A stretch of 64,000 bases of DNA from Acholoe squamosa (GCA_949317995.1 OX439044.1:52966166-53030165); one strand, 5' to 3'; positions 46,285 through 58,539 are shown, counted from the stretch's first letter. The notes: generated by a model from the letters alone, not told the origin. Numbers and translations are program-made.

Positions 46285-46602
46285 ATTCCAGGTCTGGAAA
46301 TTCTCAATTCGGATGAAAGGTGCTTTGGAGGATTTCCGTCTGCCATTAAGCAATGGTTATCTAAGCAATGTGTGGGCGTGGAAATCCCACGTGTGATTGA
46401 TTCAGAGACCAACTACGGTGTGATCTTGAAGGAATGTGGTTCATTGAATAAGTATATCAATATTGACCACCTGGAGACTATTGTTGACTACCTGAGGCTT
46501 TGCCATGGGTCAGTCCATGGAGTTGTGCACACCATGGTGATCTATACTGGTGGTCATTTACATAATATAAACATGGAATTAATTGATGGAGCGGTAGCTT
46601 AA
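46285..46602 (+). CDS. 105-codon open frame, uncertain
   Basis: The frame is open from just after a TAA at 46282 to a stop at 46600-46602. It includes PGLEILNSDERCFGGFPSAI and VEIPRVIDSETNYGVILKEC, then a GSLNKYINIDHLETIVDYL segment. An AG at 46290-46291 could be an acceptor, but the pyrimidine tract is poor. Composition looks protein-like. There is no donor and no recognised family. Confidence 0.25.
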   Translation: MPGLEILNSDERCFGGFPSAIKQWLSKQCVGVEIPRVIDSETNYGVILKECGSLNKYINIDHLETIVDYLRLCHGSVHGVVHTMVIYTGGHLHNINMELIDGAVA

Positions 46603-47046
46603 TGTTTGTTACATGGATGCTGATTGGCTGAATGGAGCTTTAGCAGGCTCCAGATGTGCCGCTGGCAGGTCTGTGCGTGCTTGGCTCAGTCCTGTTAAAA
46701 TGTTACATAAAAGTAAATAATGATTAAGTTGTTAATCCTGTGACAGTGACCGAGCACCACAGGTGATCGTCGATGCACCATATGAGTTGTACACATATTT
46801 GTATTGTTCTTAGTTAATCCCTTTGTTTTAATCTTGTGGTTAGCGTGTCTAGGCGGCACTGAGTGCTTCTTAGGGATTAAATTACATAATGGGAACTTTA
46901 TGCTTTGCGTTTCATGAGGGGATTATCTGTCTGGCTTTCTGCTGTTCCTGCTGGCATGGCATCAGATCTTAATAATAATAATCATAATTATTACGTAAGC
47001 ATACTGATAACAACTATAGATAGGCTGGGAGGCGCGAGTAAAGGTG
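46603..47046. other. Unassigned stretch
   Basis: No supported feature. Confidence 0.3.
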
Positions 47047-47349
47047 CACTGAAAACCTGGAAAGTCTGAAACTAGTTAATGGTGACGGCTTTAGGTCCTC
47101 AGGTTGACAATACATAAAACTACAACTTTAGGTGGTCAAAATGACGACTAAAGTCATCATTCTGACGATCTAAGTCACCAGTTTGACAATACTGACAATA
47201 CAGAGTGGTCATACCAATGACTTAGGTTGTCAGGATGATGACCTAAATTCGTCATTTTGACTACTTAAAGTTGTAGTTTTAGGTATTGTCAACATGAGGA
47301 CTTGAAGTCGTCACCGCTGACTAGTTTCAGATCTGCCAGGTTTTCAGTG
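47047..47349. mobile_element. CACTGAAAACCTGG MITE, complete copy
   Basis: 303 bp with imperfect inverted repeats of about 100 bp at each end, covering ACTAGT...GGTGACG...CTTTAGGTCCTCA and TTGACAATAC blocks. Flanked by TG on both sides. This is the reference copy for 16394 (left half) and 63718 (right half). Confidence 0.8.
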
Positions 47350-47778
47350 TGACAAATGCTTAAAGCATTAAATTTTGTTCCTTCTGTGTTTTGGTTTTTA
47401 AGACATCATTTCAGGGCATCAGCCTTGGTTAAGACCCCCCCCCACCTATGAATGAAGTACTAGTTGGCTCATCCATAATCTTAAATCAAAATTCATATGG
47501 TCATAAATCATAGAAGGTTTGCATATGACAAATTGGGATGTATTCCAGCTCCTACACCTAGGTTTTGATGGTCCAATATGCATATTTTGGGCACCAGGGG
47601 GTTAAAATAGGCCCAAAATGACCAATTTTGTAGGGAAAAATCAATAAATCCGACATTTTTCTTAATCTTTAAAAATTTGACAATAGGAATGGGTCCTTCC
47701 ATTTATGACCACTGAAATCTGAAGGGAAACTGAAATTTTGCCTTCCTAGGGGCAGTTGGTCTATATTTTTTGAGAAAT

Positions 47779-48217
47779 GTGACCCATCCTTACAAAACGG
47801 TTCGGGAGTCGCACATACAAAATGTTTAGTTATTAGCATATTCATTTAAAGCTCAACGAGAGCTTTCATTTGGTATATAACACTTGCATATCTTCTGCTG
47901 GTAAATTTAGTCGGATTGATTAAAAACTAATTTAACTGAGATAATGGACAAAGTAAACATATAATAATTTATGAATCCTATATAATTCCTATATAATTCT
48001 ATATAATAATGAAAACTATAGCTATGTCTTTTTGGCATTTGGGGCTTAAATTCAGTTTAGTAAGCAAGGATTCGGAAAGATATCTACCCATAGCTTAGAA
48101 AAATGCTAAAATATCAATTTTGAAAAATCTGATATTTTTGAGACTATACCACTTGAAAGGGCCATATCTAGGCTTCTAAATGTGTGACTTCATTACCACT
48201 TCTTTAGGATGGGTCAC
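47779..48217. mobile_element. GTGACCCAT TIR element, copy 2
   Basis: 439 bp with the same ends, AAAT flanks and interior as 3425-3888, in the same orientation. Internal differences are scattered substitutions and small deletions. Confidence 0.75.
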
Positions 48218-48604
48218 AAATTAACTTTTTGTAAAGTAGTTTGTCTGGGTGAAAATTTTAGGGCACATGACCCCCTCCTAAAATATCTATGATGTATATG
48301 GGTTAATTTTCAGTGCTAACATTTAGAGTTAGTCCCATGCTAAAGTAATCTGGAAAAATAATTGGAATTGCTCCATTTTCTTGGCTGTGAGCAGGCCATA
48401 AGTATTTTTTCAGCCAGACAGCCCTCTTTTGGGTGTCTTCCCGAAAAAGCACATTCCTTCTCTTCCTGGCTGGGGTTTACATATTTAACTATATTAACTA
48501 TGTCAGTTATTTACCCCCCACATATTTCTAAGTGCCATAGTGTAAAACAGATAAATTATCCCTCATGGTTTGGAACAGTAGGGGGAAAAGTCTAAAAAAT
48601 GTCT

Positions 48605-49100
48605 TGCCGAATGACATATCTTGCCGAATGACATTTTAGGTACATGCTATGTTGAGCGGTTCGTTTCCTAAAGATATTATCATCATACCTCCATGGAAAT
48701 CTCTAGTCTGGACCATTCTGACCTGTAGATTATAAAAATTTTATGAGCATTTATGTCAGATGCGTTCTTCTTATCATAGAATGCATTCTTCTTATCATAG
48801 AATGAACGTTCTTTTGATAAACCTTTATCGCGATTCTGTGAATCTGTCTTTCCGAATGACATTTGAGGTACAGCCATGGTGAGGGCTTGGTTTCCTAGAG
48901 AAATTATCATCATACTTCCATGGAAATCTCTGGTCTGGACAATTTTGACCTTTAGATTATGGAAAGTGTATCAGTATTTATGTCAGATGTGATCTTCCTA
49001 TCCTAGAATGAATGTTTTTGTGATAAACTTTTATTCCAATTCTGGGAATCTGTCTGTCCGAATGACATTTGAGTTACATGCCATGTTGAGGACCTTGATT
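48605..49100 (+). repeat. Tandem repeat, about 220-240-bp unit, just over 2 copies
   Basis: CCGAATGACATTTKAGGTAC begins units at about 48624 and 48853, and a partial one at about 49058. Shared blocks include TTATCATCATACYTCCATGG and TTTATGTCAGATG. A 28-bp sub-duplication (TTCTTCTTATCATAGAATG) is present in the first unit only. Confidence 0.85.
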
Positions 49101-50149
49101 GTGAGGTGTTGACATATTTTTGGCCCATTAAACCTATATACCACCTGAAAGTGCACATGGTGGGCATTGTCTTCCACATGATTAAAAGTAACTACCTAAG
49201 ACTGTGTCACTTTTATGTATACCAGCAAGGTTTGAAATTTCCTGAACCAGGAATTTCAAGGAATTCAGTGAAAATGCCATTTCAGGCCTGAAGAAAAAGG
49301 ATTCAAGTGTAGGACAAAAGTCCAAGTCCTTTAGCTGCAGCTAAAGTAGTCAACAAAAGTTAACATAAAAGTTGACCAAATACATTAAAGAATAATATTT
49401 GCATGGCTTAAGGGAAAATATCCCCAAATGCCATTTGGCAAGACACCTTTCCAGGGTCTTCCAAAGTATAGATGTTCAGGGTGTTGCCACAGCAATGGAT
49501 TTCATATTTAACTAAAAATATTTCATGGGTAGTTACCCCAACACCTATACATTATCCACAAAAAATATCTTTCAGATACTCCAGGGTTTAATCTCAGGCC
49601 CCCAAACTCCACGGGAGACCCCATCTGCCAACTTTCTATGATTTTCGACCATATGATTGTATGTGTATAAACCACTTTTGAATTGTATGAGACGAGTTCT
49701 TCTCTAGAAACAAACTTCAACCACAGCTTGTCAAGCATTATACATTTTAGCTGATTTCCGTGATACCAGTAATTTCAATTCATGAGAGCCTGGTTGTTAC
49801 TGTCTCTATTTGGTAATCACGTAAGGAGAATGCTTCAGTTCAGGTATTCACCGAACACTGAATCTTCCCTCATCCCGCTTGCCAAAAATAATGAACGCTC
49901 CCTTATGCTCCTGCAGCAGGAAGGTAGTCAAACGGTATATTGGCACAACCTGTACCATAAATGGCTGTAATGAACTGCAGTAATAGGGTGTTACAAACCA
50001 TAACAACCTCACAGTAAGGGGCACAGGCAAAGACTGAGCAGAAGTGCAATGAGTCTGGTAAGGGTGTAAGTCACGATTGGGCGTAGCCCACGAGTTCTGG
50101 TACTATATTTAGGATACCCAGCCCGAGTACTTCCCATATCAATCCTTAA
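49101..50149. other. Unassigned stretch
   Basis: No supported feature. Confidence 0.3.
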
Positions 50150-50300
50150 TGGATTTATACCACGATTTACCCATAAAAAAATCAATAAATTCAGATTGAA
50201 TATGAAACGTTCACCAACCAGCCTGGGACTCGACCTACTCCAGGGAGCAAAACTGCCAGTCAGAGGTGCGAAGTCAGCCACTGTGTGTGTGGGAGAGAGG
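50150..50300 (-). mobile_element. SINE-2 (tRNA head, TTTATTGAT tail), minus strand
   Basis: On the minus strand a B-box-like AGGTCGAGTCCCAGG is followed by AATCTGAATTTATTGATTTT and a GTGGTATAA end. The same layout is seen at 51196 (minus) and 58540 (plus). Confidence 0.5.
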
Positions 50301-51072
50301 TGATAGCATTTACCTATGTGTACGTTTACCCCGACTGGAGTATGCAAAGCATTCACGGTTAGGCCATAAAAATAGAATAATACTACAGTAGGACATGTGG
50401 GACTCAATCACCTCTCCTCCGTGGAGCAGGCAGTAGGACATTTGACCCTAAATCCTTAGATATCAGGTACGAGTTCCAGCTTTAGCAATGTATTTCTGAT
50501 CAGTTTTAATACGAAAAAAATGTAAGTGTTATACTTAGATTATATTTCTAACACTTAGAAGTACTAGTATATCCAAAAAAAAAAGAACTCAAAATCGAAA
50601 ATTGTGCGGGTATATCCTGGATAATGCAGGCCTGATATCCTCAAAATCAGCCAAAAAAGCACTCAAAATGACCAAATCGTGGTATTATTAAGGGTATGGC
50701 ACTCTTAGACGCCTGTCTGCTGTGATCCACTGTGGGTATACCTGTCATACCTGTCAATAAGGTACTATGACAGGTATAGCTCACATCAGACAGGTGTGTG
50801 CAATACCCTCAACTATAAGTATCATTACACCCTTACCAGACCCTTTTGCACTTCTACTCAGTCTCTGCCCGTGGTCAGGGGTCTCGCCAGCAGATCTGAG
50901 GTATACACTCTATGACTGCACAGAACTTGATGATTATAATCATCAGTCAAACAATTTTGCAAATTTCTAAGTTGCCCATGGTCATAGGCCTTTAGTTCAA
51001 GGCTCCTGCAAGTGAAAATGGCTCTATCTATGTAGCAGTCATATATATGGTAAAGCGGTTTAACTATTGGAC

Positions 51073-51195
51073 AAGTAATCAATGGATAATTCATGACACA
51101 TGTGTGTTAGCAAAGAATAATTACACGAGGGCACAGCCCAAGTGTAATTATCCTTTGCTAACACACACAAGTCATGAATTATCCATTGACTACTT
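51073..51195. repeat. 123-bp hairpin MITE, copy 1
   Basis: AAGTAATCAATGGATAATTC reads back inverted at the other end, with GTGTGTTAGCAAAG also mirrored. Arms are about 55 bp around an ACACGAGGGC centre. The second copy is at 58647-58769 with the same length. Confidence 0.85.
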
Positions 51196-51690
51196 ATTTT
51201 ATTACACGATATCAATAGATAATCAATAGAATATCAATAAATTCAAGTTGAAAACAAAAATTGTTCCCCCTCCCTGGGACTCAAAGCCTGCCATAGTGTG
51301 TGTACATGATCGGTACACACACCTCGGCGCCCGACTTGGCTTGGTTTGGTTTGAATGCGTCCCACATCTCGCGGTTATGGCAGCGGCTTTGTATCAAGAC
51401 CTGGTTTGGTTTGGATGCGAAAAAAATGCGGACAGCTTCTGGTGGCATTCTAACCAATAGACCATCGGTACACACACCTCAGTGCCCGGCAGCCATTGGT
51501 TTGGTCTGAACGTGTTCTGCAGTCCTCTATAATTATAATGCTATTTTAACCTTATTCTGTTGGTTTGTTTTGGACGCGAAAAAAAAGATTCGCCCGGACC
51601 AGGACTCGTCCCGCACACCTCTAGCAGCTGTGCGCAATGCGCTAACCACTAGACCACCTTGGCGCCCGGCTTGGCTTGGTTTTGTCGCCG
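51196..51690 (-). mobile_element. Cluster of tRNA-derived SINE pieces, minus strand
   Basis: Two tRNA-like heads in tandem: GATGGTCTATTGGTTAGAAT at about 51470 and AAGGTGGTCTAGTGGTTAGC at about 51655, each about 180 bp apart and each followed by a GGxTCGAGTCC-type or degraded B box. GGTACACACACCTC is repeated at 51311 and 51468. The 51196-51260 part is the TTGAATTTATTGATATTC tail of SINE-2 next to the hairpin. Confidence 0.55.
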
Positions 51691-51749
51691 TTATGGGAGC
51701 AGCAGCAGTAGTTTGTGGTGGCATTCTAACCAACCTGTATTGCTGCTAT

Positions 51750-51960
51750 GAATGTCTGGCGGTGTGGCCTCATAGGCAGCGCGCTGGCATTTAAAACAAC
51801 AGGCTATGGGTTCGACCCCTACCTTTGGCAATGAAAATTTCGTAGGTTTTAACATGTAACATATAACATGGATAACATGCCTCCTTAAATGGATAACATG
51901 CCTCCTTACATGGATAACATGCCTCCTTACATGGATAATCGTACGCCTTACAAAAGTCAT
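51750..51960 (+). mobile_element. SINE-3 with perfect B box and 20-bp tail repeats
   Basis: GTGTGGCCTCATAGGCAGCG resembles an A box and GGGTTCGACCCC is a perfect B box. It continues with GGTTTTAACATGTAACATAT and three to four copies of GGATAACATGCCTCCTTACA. A second copy in reverse is at 57840-57990. Confidence 0.65.
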
Positions 51961-52165
51961 GCTGCATGCATCATGGTGTGCAATATTGACATGTATGTGC
52001 ATGGGAATATCCAGGAAAAGCATCCAAAATCACAGAAGTAGTGTTATGAATATAAATAACAAGTTGTTTAGGGCACCAGCTAGTCGTATTCGTATGATTT
52101 CATTCTTAATCTCCAAATATGATTTGCAACATCTATCAATGTTGGAGTTCCCCTTCCCGCGATTA

Positions 52166-52639
52166 CACTGAACGCCCCAAGGTCTTCAGACTGATGATAC
52201 CCAAATCTGCAACCTTAGGTGATCAGATTGAGTACCCAAGGTATTCAACCTGATGGGTTTAGGTCCACATACTCACCCATGGTAGTCAAACTGATTACAT
52301 AATATTGTTAGGGTGACAACCTTGGTGCCGACTACCTTGGGTCCTCAATCTGACTACATAAAGCTGTAGATTTGGGTATCGTCAACTTGAGCACCTAAAG
52401 TCCTCAGCGGTGAAGACCTTCAGTTGAAAACTGAAGGCTCGATCATCAAACATGAGTGGCACATACCTACCACCTTGTGAGTTTGTTACATATTGTCAAC
52501 AGAATGCCATAGACTCAAACTGGGGAGAGGTAGACTGAGGGATTTCACTCTCTGTAAGGTGCTGCCCCCTGTCTATACCTCTTCTGACGACTATAGGTCC
52601 TCAGTCTGATGAGTTTAAAGATCTGCAGGGTTTTCAGTG
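52166..52639. mobile_element. CACTGAA MITE with TA flanks
   Basis: Begins CACTGAACGCC, ends GGGTTTTCAGTG, flanked by TA on both sides. Inside, GATACCCAAATCTGCA and TCAGATTGAGTACCCAAGG are mirrored near 52380. It is a diverged relative of 47047-47349. TA flanks point to a Tc1/mariner-like source, with modest confidence. Confidence 0.65.
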
Positions 52640-53250
52640 TATCAGTAAAACTGACTGTATATAAAACCGTTTTCATAGATACTCATGTCAGCTCCCATTA
52701 ATAAAAGATAAAACCAGCAGCTCATATCTTTCATTGATATTGGCAGGTGTCCGAAAATTACAGCCATGTTAGATGTGCATAGCTGAATAATACAAAAACC
52801 AGAAATCAATTATGGATAATAATCCGACACCAAAATGTGCATTGATAAAAGGTTTAAAGAACAGGCAATTGTAGACAGAATAAAAAGAGAGAAGGAATTT
52901 GGTCTGATGAACAATTTCAAATTCTCCATGTAATTCCATTTCACCATCATTCAAACAACATGCATATTTTCAAGTTCCTCATATCTCTGCTCATAATTAT
53001 TCATAGGCTATAAGTGAAGGGCTCGATCCAGTGAAAATAGCGTAGGTGGCTAATTCATTAGCACTATCTATGCAGTGGTCATATTTATGGTAAAGAGAGG
53101 TAACTATGTAAGTAAAAGGTTGTTTATGGCATAAGCAAGTCATATTCTGGTAATATTTGCTCTTTGATATCAAGACATTAAGCGGCATAATGTGCAACAG
53201 TATCCATGAAATAGTTGCTCTTCCAGTGATTATACCTGAATCTAAAATCA
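52640..53250. other. Unassigned stretch
   Basis: No supported feature. Confidence 0.3.
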
Positions 53251-53253
53251 TTA

Positions 53254-55235
53254 GAATTGAATTGAATTGAAGTTTATTGATCAAAGTCACCTCGACTGAG
53301 GAGTTTTTCAATGAACAAACAGTGAACATACTGAACATACATGATGCTGTTATGCAATTATAATAATAATAGTTCAAAGAGATTATCGGGTTACAGCAAT
53401 AGCATACTCAGAGCTCAATATCACAAGTTATATATGATTATACAGTACATAGGATAGAGAAGAAAAGAAGGGGGGAGTGAGGGGGAGTGGGTGGATGAGT
53501 GTAATGAATCAATTTTGGTTTTTAAGCGCTACTTTGTTACTGCTGCTGGGATTTTGGGTTTTCATGGGGGTTTTTCATTTCTTTTTTGGTATGTGCGGGA
53601 TTTGAAGATTTGCTTGGTATCCAAGGCTTGTGCAGTATAGTTAAGTTCATTCCAGAGCTGGATTCCTGTAGAATGGGCTACGCTGATATGCCGATGTTTT
53701 TGGTCTTCTCTCTTGAAATTTCAGTTTTAAGTCACCTCGAGTTCGATTGAGCTCATTTCTTTCGGTGTGTCCTCTTTTTGACAGCTTCCACATTTGAAGT
53801 GCTAGTTGATGTTTTATTGGTTCCTCATACTGCTGTTTTAGCGCAGACTCTCAGTGGCCTATTTTGAAGGCGTTGTAGCTTTAGTACTTCACTGTTAGGG
53901 GCGCAGTCAGTGTAGAAGCTGCAATAGTCCAATACCGGTAGAATCATGCTCTTGTATATTGTAAGGCAGACCCTCTCTGGCAGGAGTTTCCCAAATTTGC
54001 CTAATTTATATAGTTTGTTACACAGTGATTTCTTCATCTTGTTGATGAAGGGAACGGCAGTCAGAGTGCCATTTAGATCTTCTCCTAGGTATGGATATGT
54101 CTCAACAACAGGAAGTATGGTATTACCCATTTTGATTTCTGGCTTTGGGCATTGTTAAGCTTCCTACTGGTACCAAATGCCATGATGGTACTTTTTTCTG
54201 TGTTGACAGTCATGTGGTTTACTTTGCTCCACTCGTGTATGGCTGTAACATCTGCCTGGAGCTTATCCATTGTAATTTGGGGGTCTGTATCACCCACAAA
54301 TATCATGACATCATCAGCGTACATTACTGTTTTGCAATGCTTGATTTTATCGCATAAGTCATTGATAAATATTACGAATAATAGGGGTCCTAGCGTTGAC
54401 CCTTGAGGGACTCCGTATTTCACTTTTTCTTTGGGTGATTGCTGGTTATTTACATTGGTACAAAGATATCTGTCTTTTAGGTAGTCAACCAGCCAGTATT
54501 TCAATTCTATCGGGATTTTCAGGCAATTCAATTTTGTCAATAGGGGAGGGTGATCCACCCTATCGAACGCTTTCATGTAATCCACGAAGCATGCTAGTGT
54601 CACGTTACTTTCATCTCTTTGAATGAAGACATTTTTCAATACCTCAAAGACAGCGTCTCCAGTGCTTAGGGTTGGCCGGAATCCATATTGACTATCGCTA
54701 AGGATGTAGCTCTCTTCCAAGTGTTTGCTGATGTATTCATACACAATTTTTTCTATTAGTTTGCCTGGTAACGGCAGTAGTGTTATCAGTCTCCAGTTCT
54801 TAATCGCAGTTAAGTCCCCTTTCTTGGGTATTGGTACTAAGTTTCCTTTGGACCATGATTGTGGGAATAAACTCTTCTTTATGGAGTTCTTGAATATGCA
54901 AGTCAGATGATTGGTTAGCAGGAGTAGTGCATCCTTAAGTACTGAGCTATTCACCTCGTCTAATCCAGATGATTTGTTTCTGCTGATCTTATTCACTAAT
55001 TTGAAAACCTTGTTGTTTGTGATGGTTTCATCAATGTTTAATTCTATGCCATCATCAGTCATGGGGATAGTGTCGATATTGATCTCCTTAGCATCTGGAT
55101 TTGCTTCTTAAAGAGTTGCTGTCTGATGTTTGCGAAGTAGTGATTGATGAAGGTAGCAACCTTATCTGCATCTACTGCAACACCATCGTCATTTATGAGA
55201 TTTATGTTTGAGTGAGGCGTGGGTGGAAATAAATG
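53254..55235 (-). mobile_element. Non-LTR retrotransposon 2, 5'-truncated
   Basis: Minus-strand element ending with AATAAACTTCAATTCAATTC, that is an AATAAA signal followed by a (CAATT)n tail. It starts just before the LINDDGVAVDADKVATFINH segment, so the endonuclease is absent. The tail type and motifs place it in the same broad group as element 1, but the sequences differ clearly. No target duplication was found. Confidence 0.85.
53600..55230 (-). pseudogene. Reverse transcriptase ORF of non-LTR element 2 (broken)
   Basis: The main frame (55062-54085, 325 codons) contains SKGNLVPIPKKGDL, LLPLPGKLIEKIVYEYIS, SQYGFRPTLSTGDAVFE, motif A CFVDYMKAFDRVDH, GVPQGSTLGPLLFVIFIND and the catalytic YADD, followed by TVNTEKST. 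An upstream piece (55230-55059) in another frame holds INDDG and FINHYFANIRQQL. A downstream piece (54130-53825) holds YPYLGEDLNGTL and ILPVLDYCSFYTD. A last piece near 53680 reads HSTGIQLWNELN. At least three frameshifts separate them. The core catalytic region itself is open. Confidence 0.85.
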
Positions 55236-56290
55236 AATATAAATGTTAGTTCTAGCTGAATAAAAATAAGGCCAGCAGCTTTTAACAATTAACATTCACC
55301 AAATGTCCCTATGACCACCACTTTCAGGTTCTAGTAGAAGCAAACCCTCCAGGTGATCACCAACTAACAGGTACAAACGAATGACACAAGGTGATTGTAT
55401 AATTTTCCCTCAAAATTTACAACAACACTACTTATTCTATAGTAACAGTGACACGATCTACGAAAAAGGCCCTTAGTGCATGGTGCATCAAGGTACCTAT
55501 TCCCAGTACTGCGGCATTGTAGAGTACGATGTTGTGTTGTGCAATTGACAACACACGATCATGAGTGTATAAATCTTATGAAGTCCTATTTAGGGCCAAA
55601 TCGTTAGTTGTTCTGAAACATACCCCCGTGATACCGGACATTTACTCTGTACAAAGGGCTTCCCGAGTATGCTTGTTAACCCCCCCCCCCCACACACACA
55701 CACATTCAAATGTGTGTTGATTAGGAGTGATGTGTACATTTTTAAAAGGGCACAAAGCAACACAGAGATCTATTATTAATACATTGACGAATTTTGCCAT
55801 ACAACGTTATGATGCTATACTAAACAATAAGATATAGGTAACTGGTTAGATGCACAATACCCATACTCCATGGAATTCCATTCACGCTTTTATAAAGAAT
55901 ACAGAAACAAAAGAAAAGGCTCTTTGCCCTTTGAATTGATGTAGTAGACATTTCTTCGTGTAGTGTGAATTGCCAGAAAAGGAAAGAAGGAACGTGTACT
56001 AGGCACAAGGGCTCCTGGCAGCTACGAAGTAGGTTTATTACTTATATAAGTCTTGTTGTTTTAACAGGCTTAAATCAGTAGAATCAGGAAGTCATTTCTC
56101 AAATACTATGGAATAGACTAGGGAAGGACTAGTTAGTGTTTGATAAATGACAGAGGGGAGCTATATGTAATTCCAAGTAGGACACGGAACTAAGATGAAG
56201 CCGAGGTCAACTTAGTCCCGACAACTACCATCCCTTGTCTGGCACTCCAGAGTCTGCAGAACATCCTTTGGGATAAAGAACCACACCTAC
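55236..56290. other. Unassigned stretch with a C/CA run
   Basis: A poly-C run with (AC)n lies at 55679-55703. Otherwise no supported feature. Confidence 0.4.
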
Positions 56291-56292
56291 TC

Positions 56293-57050
56293 TGGAGCTT
56301 AATTCAAAACATCCTGGGATCACGACCCCAGCGATCTTAGGAATAAATCAGCCTTATCCTATTAAGCGATCTTAAGAGTTGACTGGGTTCACATATCCTA
56401 GCCAGCACTAAGATCGCATTGATCTTAGCCTCAGCCCTACTACACTATTCCAAGAGGAACTGACTAGGCACAGGGGCAAGAGTCCTAAAATAAAGGAATA
56501 GCTGTGGAGTCACTCTTCTTCACAAGAGTACTTATACCATCGTTCCCCATCCCCATATGGGCTAACAAAAGAGGACAGGGTGCAGTTGACCCCCGTACAG
56601 TATTCAAGAGTTGTTCCCATGAATGTATGATTTATGCTTGCCTATTAGAAGCATTGTGCCCTCCCCCCAGGACAAAGAGAGAGAAGGGAAGAATTACCTT
56701 ACAGTGCACTTAACGCATGAGTAGCCCTAAGAGCCCTCAAGGACACTCAGCAAACGTTCCTCCCTCCCCTCTTTATGTATGCAGCAGGCTATTCACTCTT
56801 TCGATCAGGAGTGTTCCCTGTAAGTGCTCTTGTACTCAGGTGAAACCACTATGCATTTCTTTCACTAAGATCGCAGTGATCTTAGTGGTGGAAATGGCAT
56901 AGTGAAGTGATCCCAGGACTAGCTATTCTGGACAGGCCTGCAACCACTGCATTACATAGGGTAGACCAGCCAGGTCTTATGATATGTGCCTACACTAAGA
57001 TCGCTGGGGTTGGGATCCGAGGATGTTTTGAATTAAGCTCCAGGGATAGA
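56293..57050. repeat. Inverted repeats and AAGATCGC motif cluster
   Basis: GGAGCTTAATTCAAAACATC, followed by CTGGGATC and CCCCAGCGATCTTAG at 56293-56345, recurs inverted at about 56994-57046. Between them the near-palindrome CTAAGATCGCANTGATCTTAG occurs twice (about 56407 and 56864), plus more single GCGATCTTA words. It is probably the two ends of an unrecognised element of about 750 bp. Confidence 0.55.
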
Positions 57051-57798
57051 CCTCTTCTTTCTCAAGCTCCAAGCTTATGGTTGCTTCTACTATATATAGG
57101 TGTAACTCCTCCAATTATTTCCGAAAGAGTGAGAACCCGCTCCTCAGGGTGGGTACCTCATTTTACCTGCTCTACTCAACCGCTCAGAAGAACTTCTCTC
57201 ACTATAATCCAAAGGTAGTCACTTCAAAATGAATGAGACTGTGTTGTGGAAAGGGCAGAACCACTTCTGTGAGTAGTCACACCTAAGTGCCATCTCACTA
57301 TAACTGCTGTGTAGGAACTTTCCGGGAAGGGGTAGTTACTTGGGAAGTGCTCACCACCTCTGTTAGAAAGTAGCTTTTGAGAACACAAGATTGAAGTGAG
57401 CACCAAAGTTGAGTCCCTTCCCTTTTTGGAAGTGCACCTCCGACAGAATTGACCTCCATCAGTTTTGAAACAGCCACCAGCGGAGCATTCAGGTGGAAAT
57501 TTGGACGTTTCCATTCCCAGAGGGGTGTAGTTTGCTACAGAAACCACCTAGTGGCACAGTGAATCGACACTGTGTGTGGGCACCCCATGCGTCTACAGTC
57601 AGTGTATTACGGTGACAGAGGGGCCGCAGTCAGCGCTTTGGATACGCTGACTTTTTTGTCACTGGTCACTGGTGACAGCATTGTCAGACTATCTTATGTT
57701 ATACCACGATTTCTGGGTTACACAGTGCTTTTTGGTGTCTATTCCCATCCACATATATGTCGATATTGCACACCCTATAGGCTGTAACATCAATTTTG

Positions 57799-57861
57799 GA
57801 AGGCGTGCGGTTATCCAAGGATAACCCGCACCCCGTGCGGTTATCCAGGATAACTGCATGC
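57799..57861. repeat. Two adjacent GTGCGGTTATCC dyads
   Basis: GTGCGGTTATCC and its inverted copy GGATAACCCGCAC are followed at once by a second GTGCGGTTATCCAGGATAAC. Two small hairpins stand side by side next to SINE-3. Confidence 0.6.
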
Positions 57862-57990
57862 CTCTCATGTCCTTCCATGTCATATGTTACATGTTAAAAC
57901 CAACAGACTATTTTATTGCCATGGTAGGGGTCCAACCTGCAATCTCAGCTTCTTAATCCAATTCCCTATGCATTGCACCACAGGGACTGA
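57862..57990 (-). mobile_element. SINE-3, minus-strand copy
   Basis: In reverse it shows CAGGTTGGACCCCTACCATG (decayed B box), then GGTTTTAACATGTAACATAT, matching 51750-51960. Confidence 0.6.
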
Positions 57991-58029
57991 CGAGAAGTGC
58001 TCGGTTCGAACCACGTCTGGATATGATAC

Positions 58030-58530
58030 AAAGCCGTGTGCGCTGTCGCTGTCCGCTGCCGGGCCAGGAGGTATATTATACACAACCATAACCGCGAGAA
58101 GCATCTTTTTTCACCGTGTGCACTGTTGCTGTCCGCTGCCGGGCGCAGAAGGAGGAGACGTGGTGGTCTAGCAGTTAGCATGTTGTGCTCAGCCGTGACA
58201 GGTCCGTGGATCGAGCCCCGGTCGGGGCGCATCTTTTTTCGCCGTGTGCGCTGTCGCTGTCCGCTGCAGGGTGACGAGGTGTATTATACACCATAATCGC
58301 GAGAAGCATCTTTTTTCGCCGTGTACGCTGTCGCTGTCCGCTGCCGGGCGAGGAGGTGTATTATACACAAACATAACAGCGAGACGCATCTTTTTTCACC
58401 GTGTGCGCTGTCGCTGTCCGCTGCCGGGCGAGGAGGTGTATGTACACTATTTTTCGCCGTGTGCCGCTGCCAAGGCTAGCCGAGATGGGCGCTGTTGCTG
58501 TCCGCTGCCGGGCGAGGAGGTGTATGTACC
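58030..58530 (+). repeat. GC-rich 80-bp tandem repeat, six units
   Basis: CGCTGTCGCTGTCCGCTGCC starts each unit, followed by GGGCGAGGAGGTGTATTATA and GCATCTTTTTTCGCCGTGTG. Units start at about 58042, 58122, 58250, 58327, 58406 and 58490, so the period is about 80 bp, except the second unit, which carries a tRNA-like insert. CpG density is far above the rest of the window. Confidence 0.85.
58157..58228 (+). mobile_element. tRNA-like segment inside the GC-rich repeat
   Basis: GTGGTCTAGCAGTTAGCATG is a good A box and TGGATCGAGCCCCGG a good B box, about 45 bp apart. No full cloverleaf is supported, so I call it a SINE head rather than a tRNA gene. Confidence 0.6.
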
Positions 58531-58539
58531 TGTGTACAC

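Noticed and set aside
54085..55062. Domesticated or bacterial-type reverse transcriptase
   Set aside because: Motifs, flanking frames and the (CAATT)n tail all fit a decayed non-LTR retrotransposon.
51585..58228. Genuine tRNA genes
   Set aside because: A and B boxes are present in several places but stems do not pair into full cloverleaves and each is joined to a repeat tail, so they are SINE heads.
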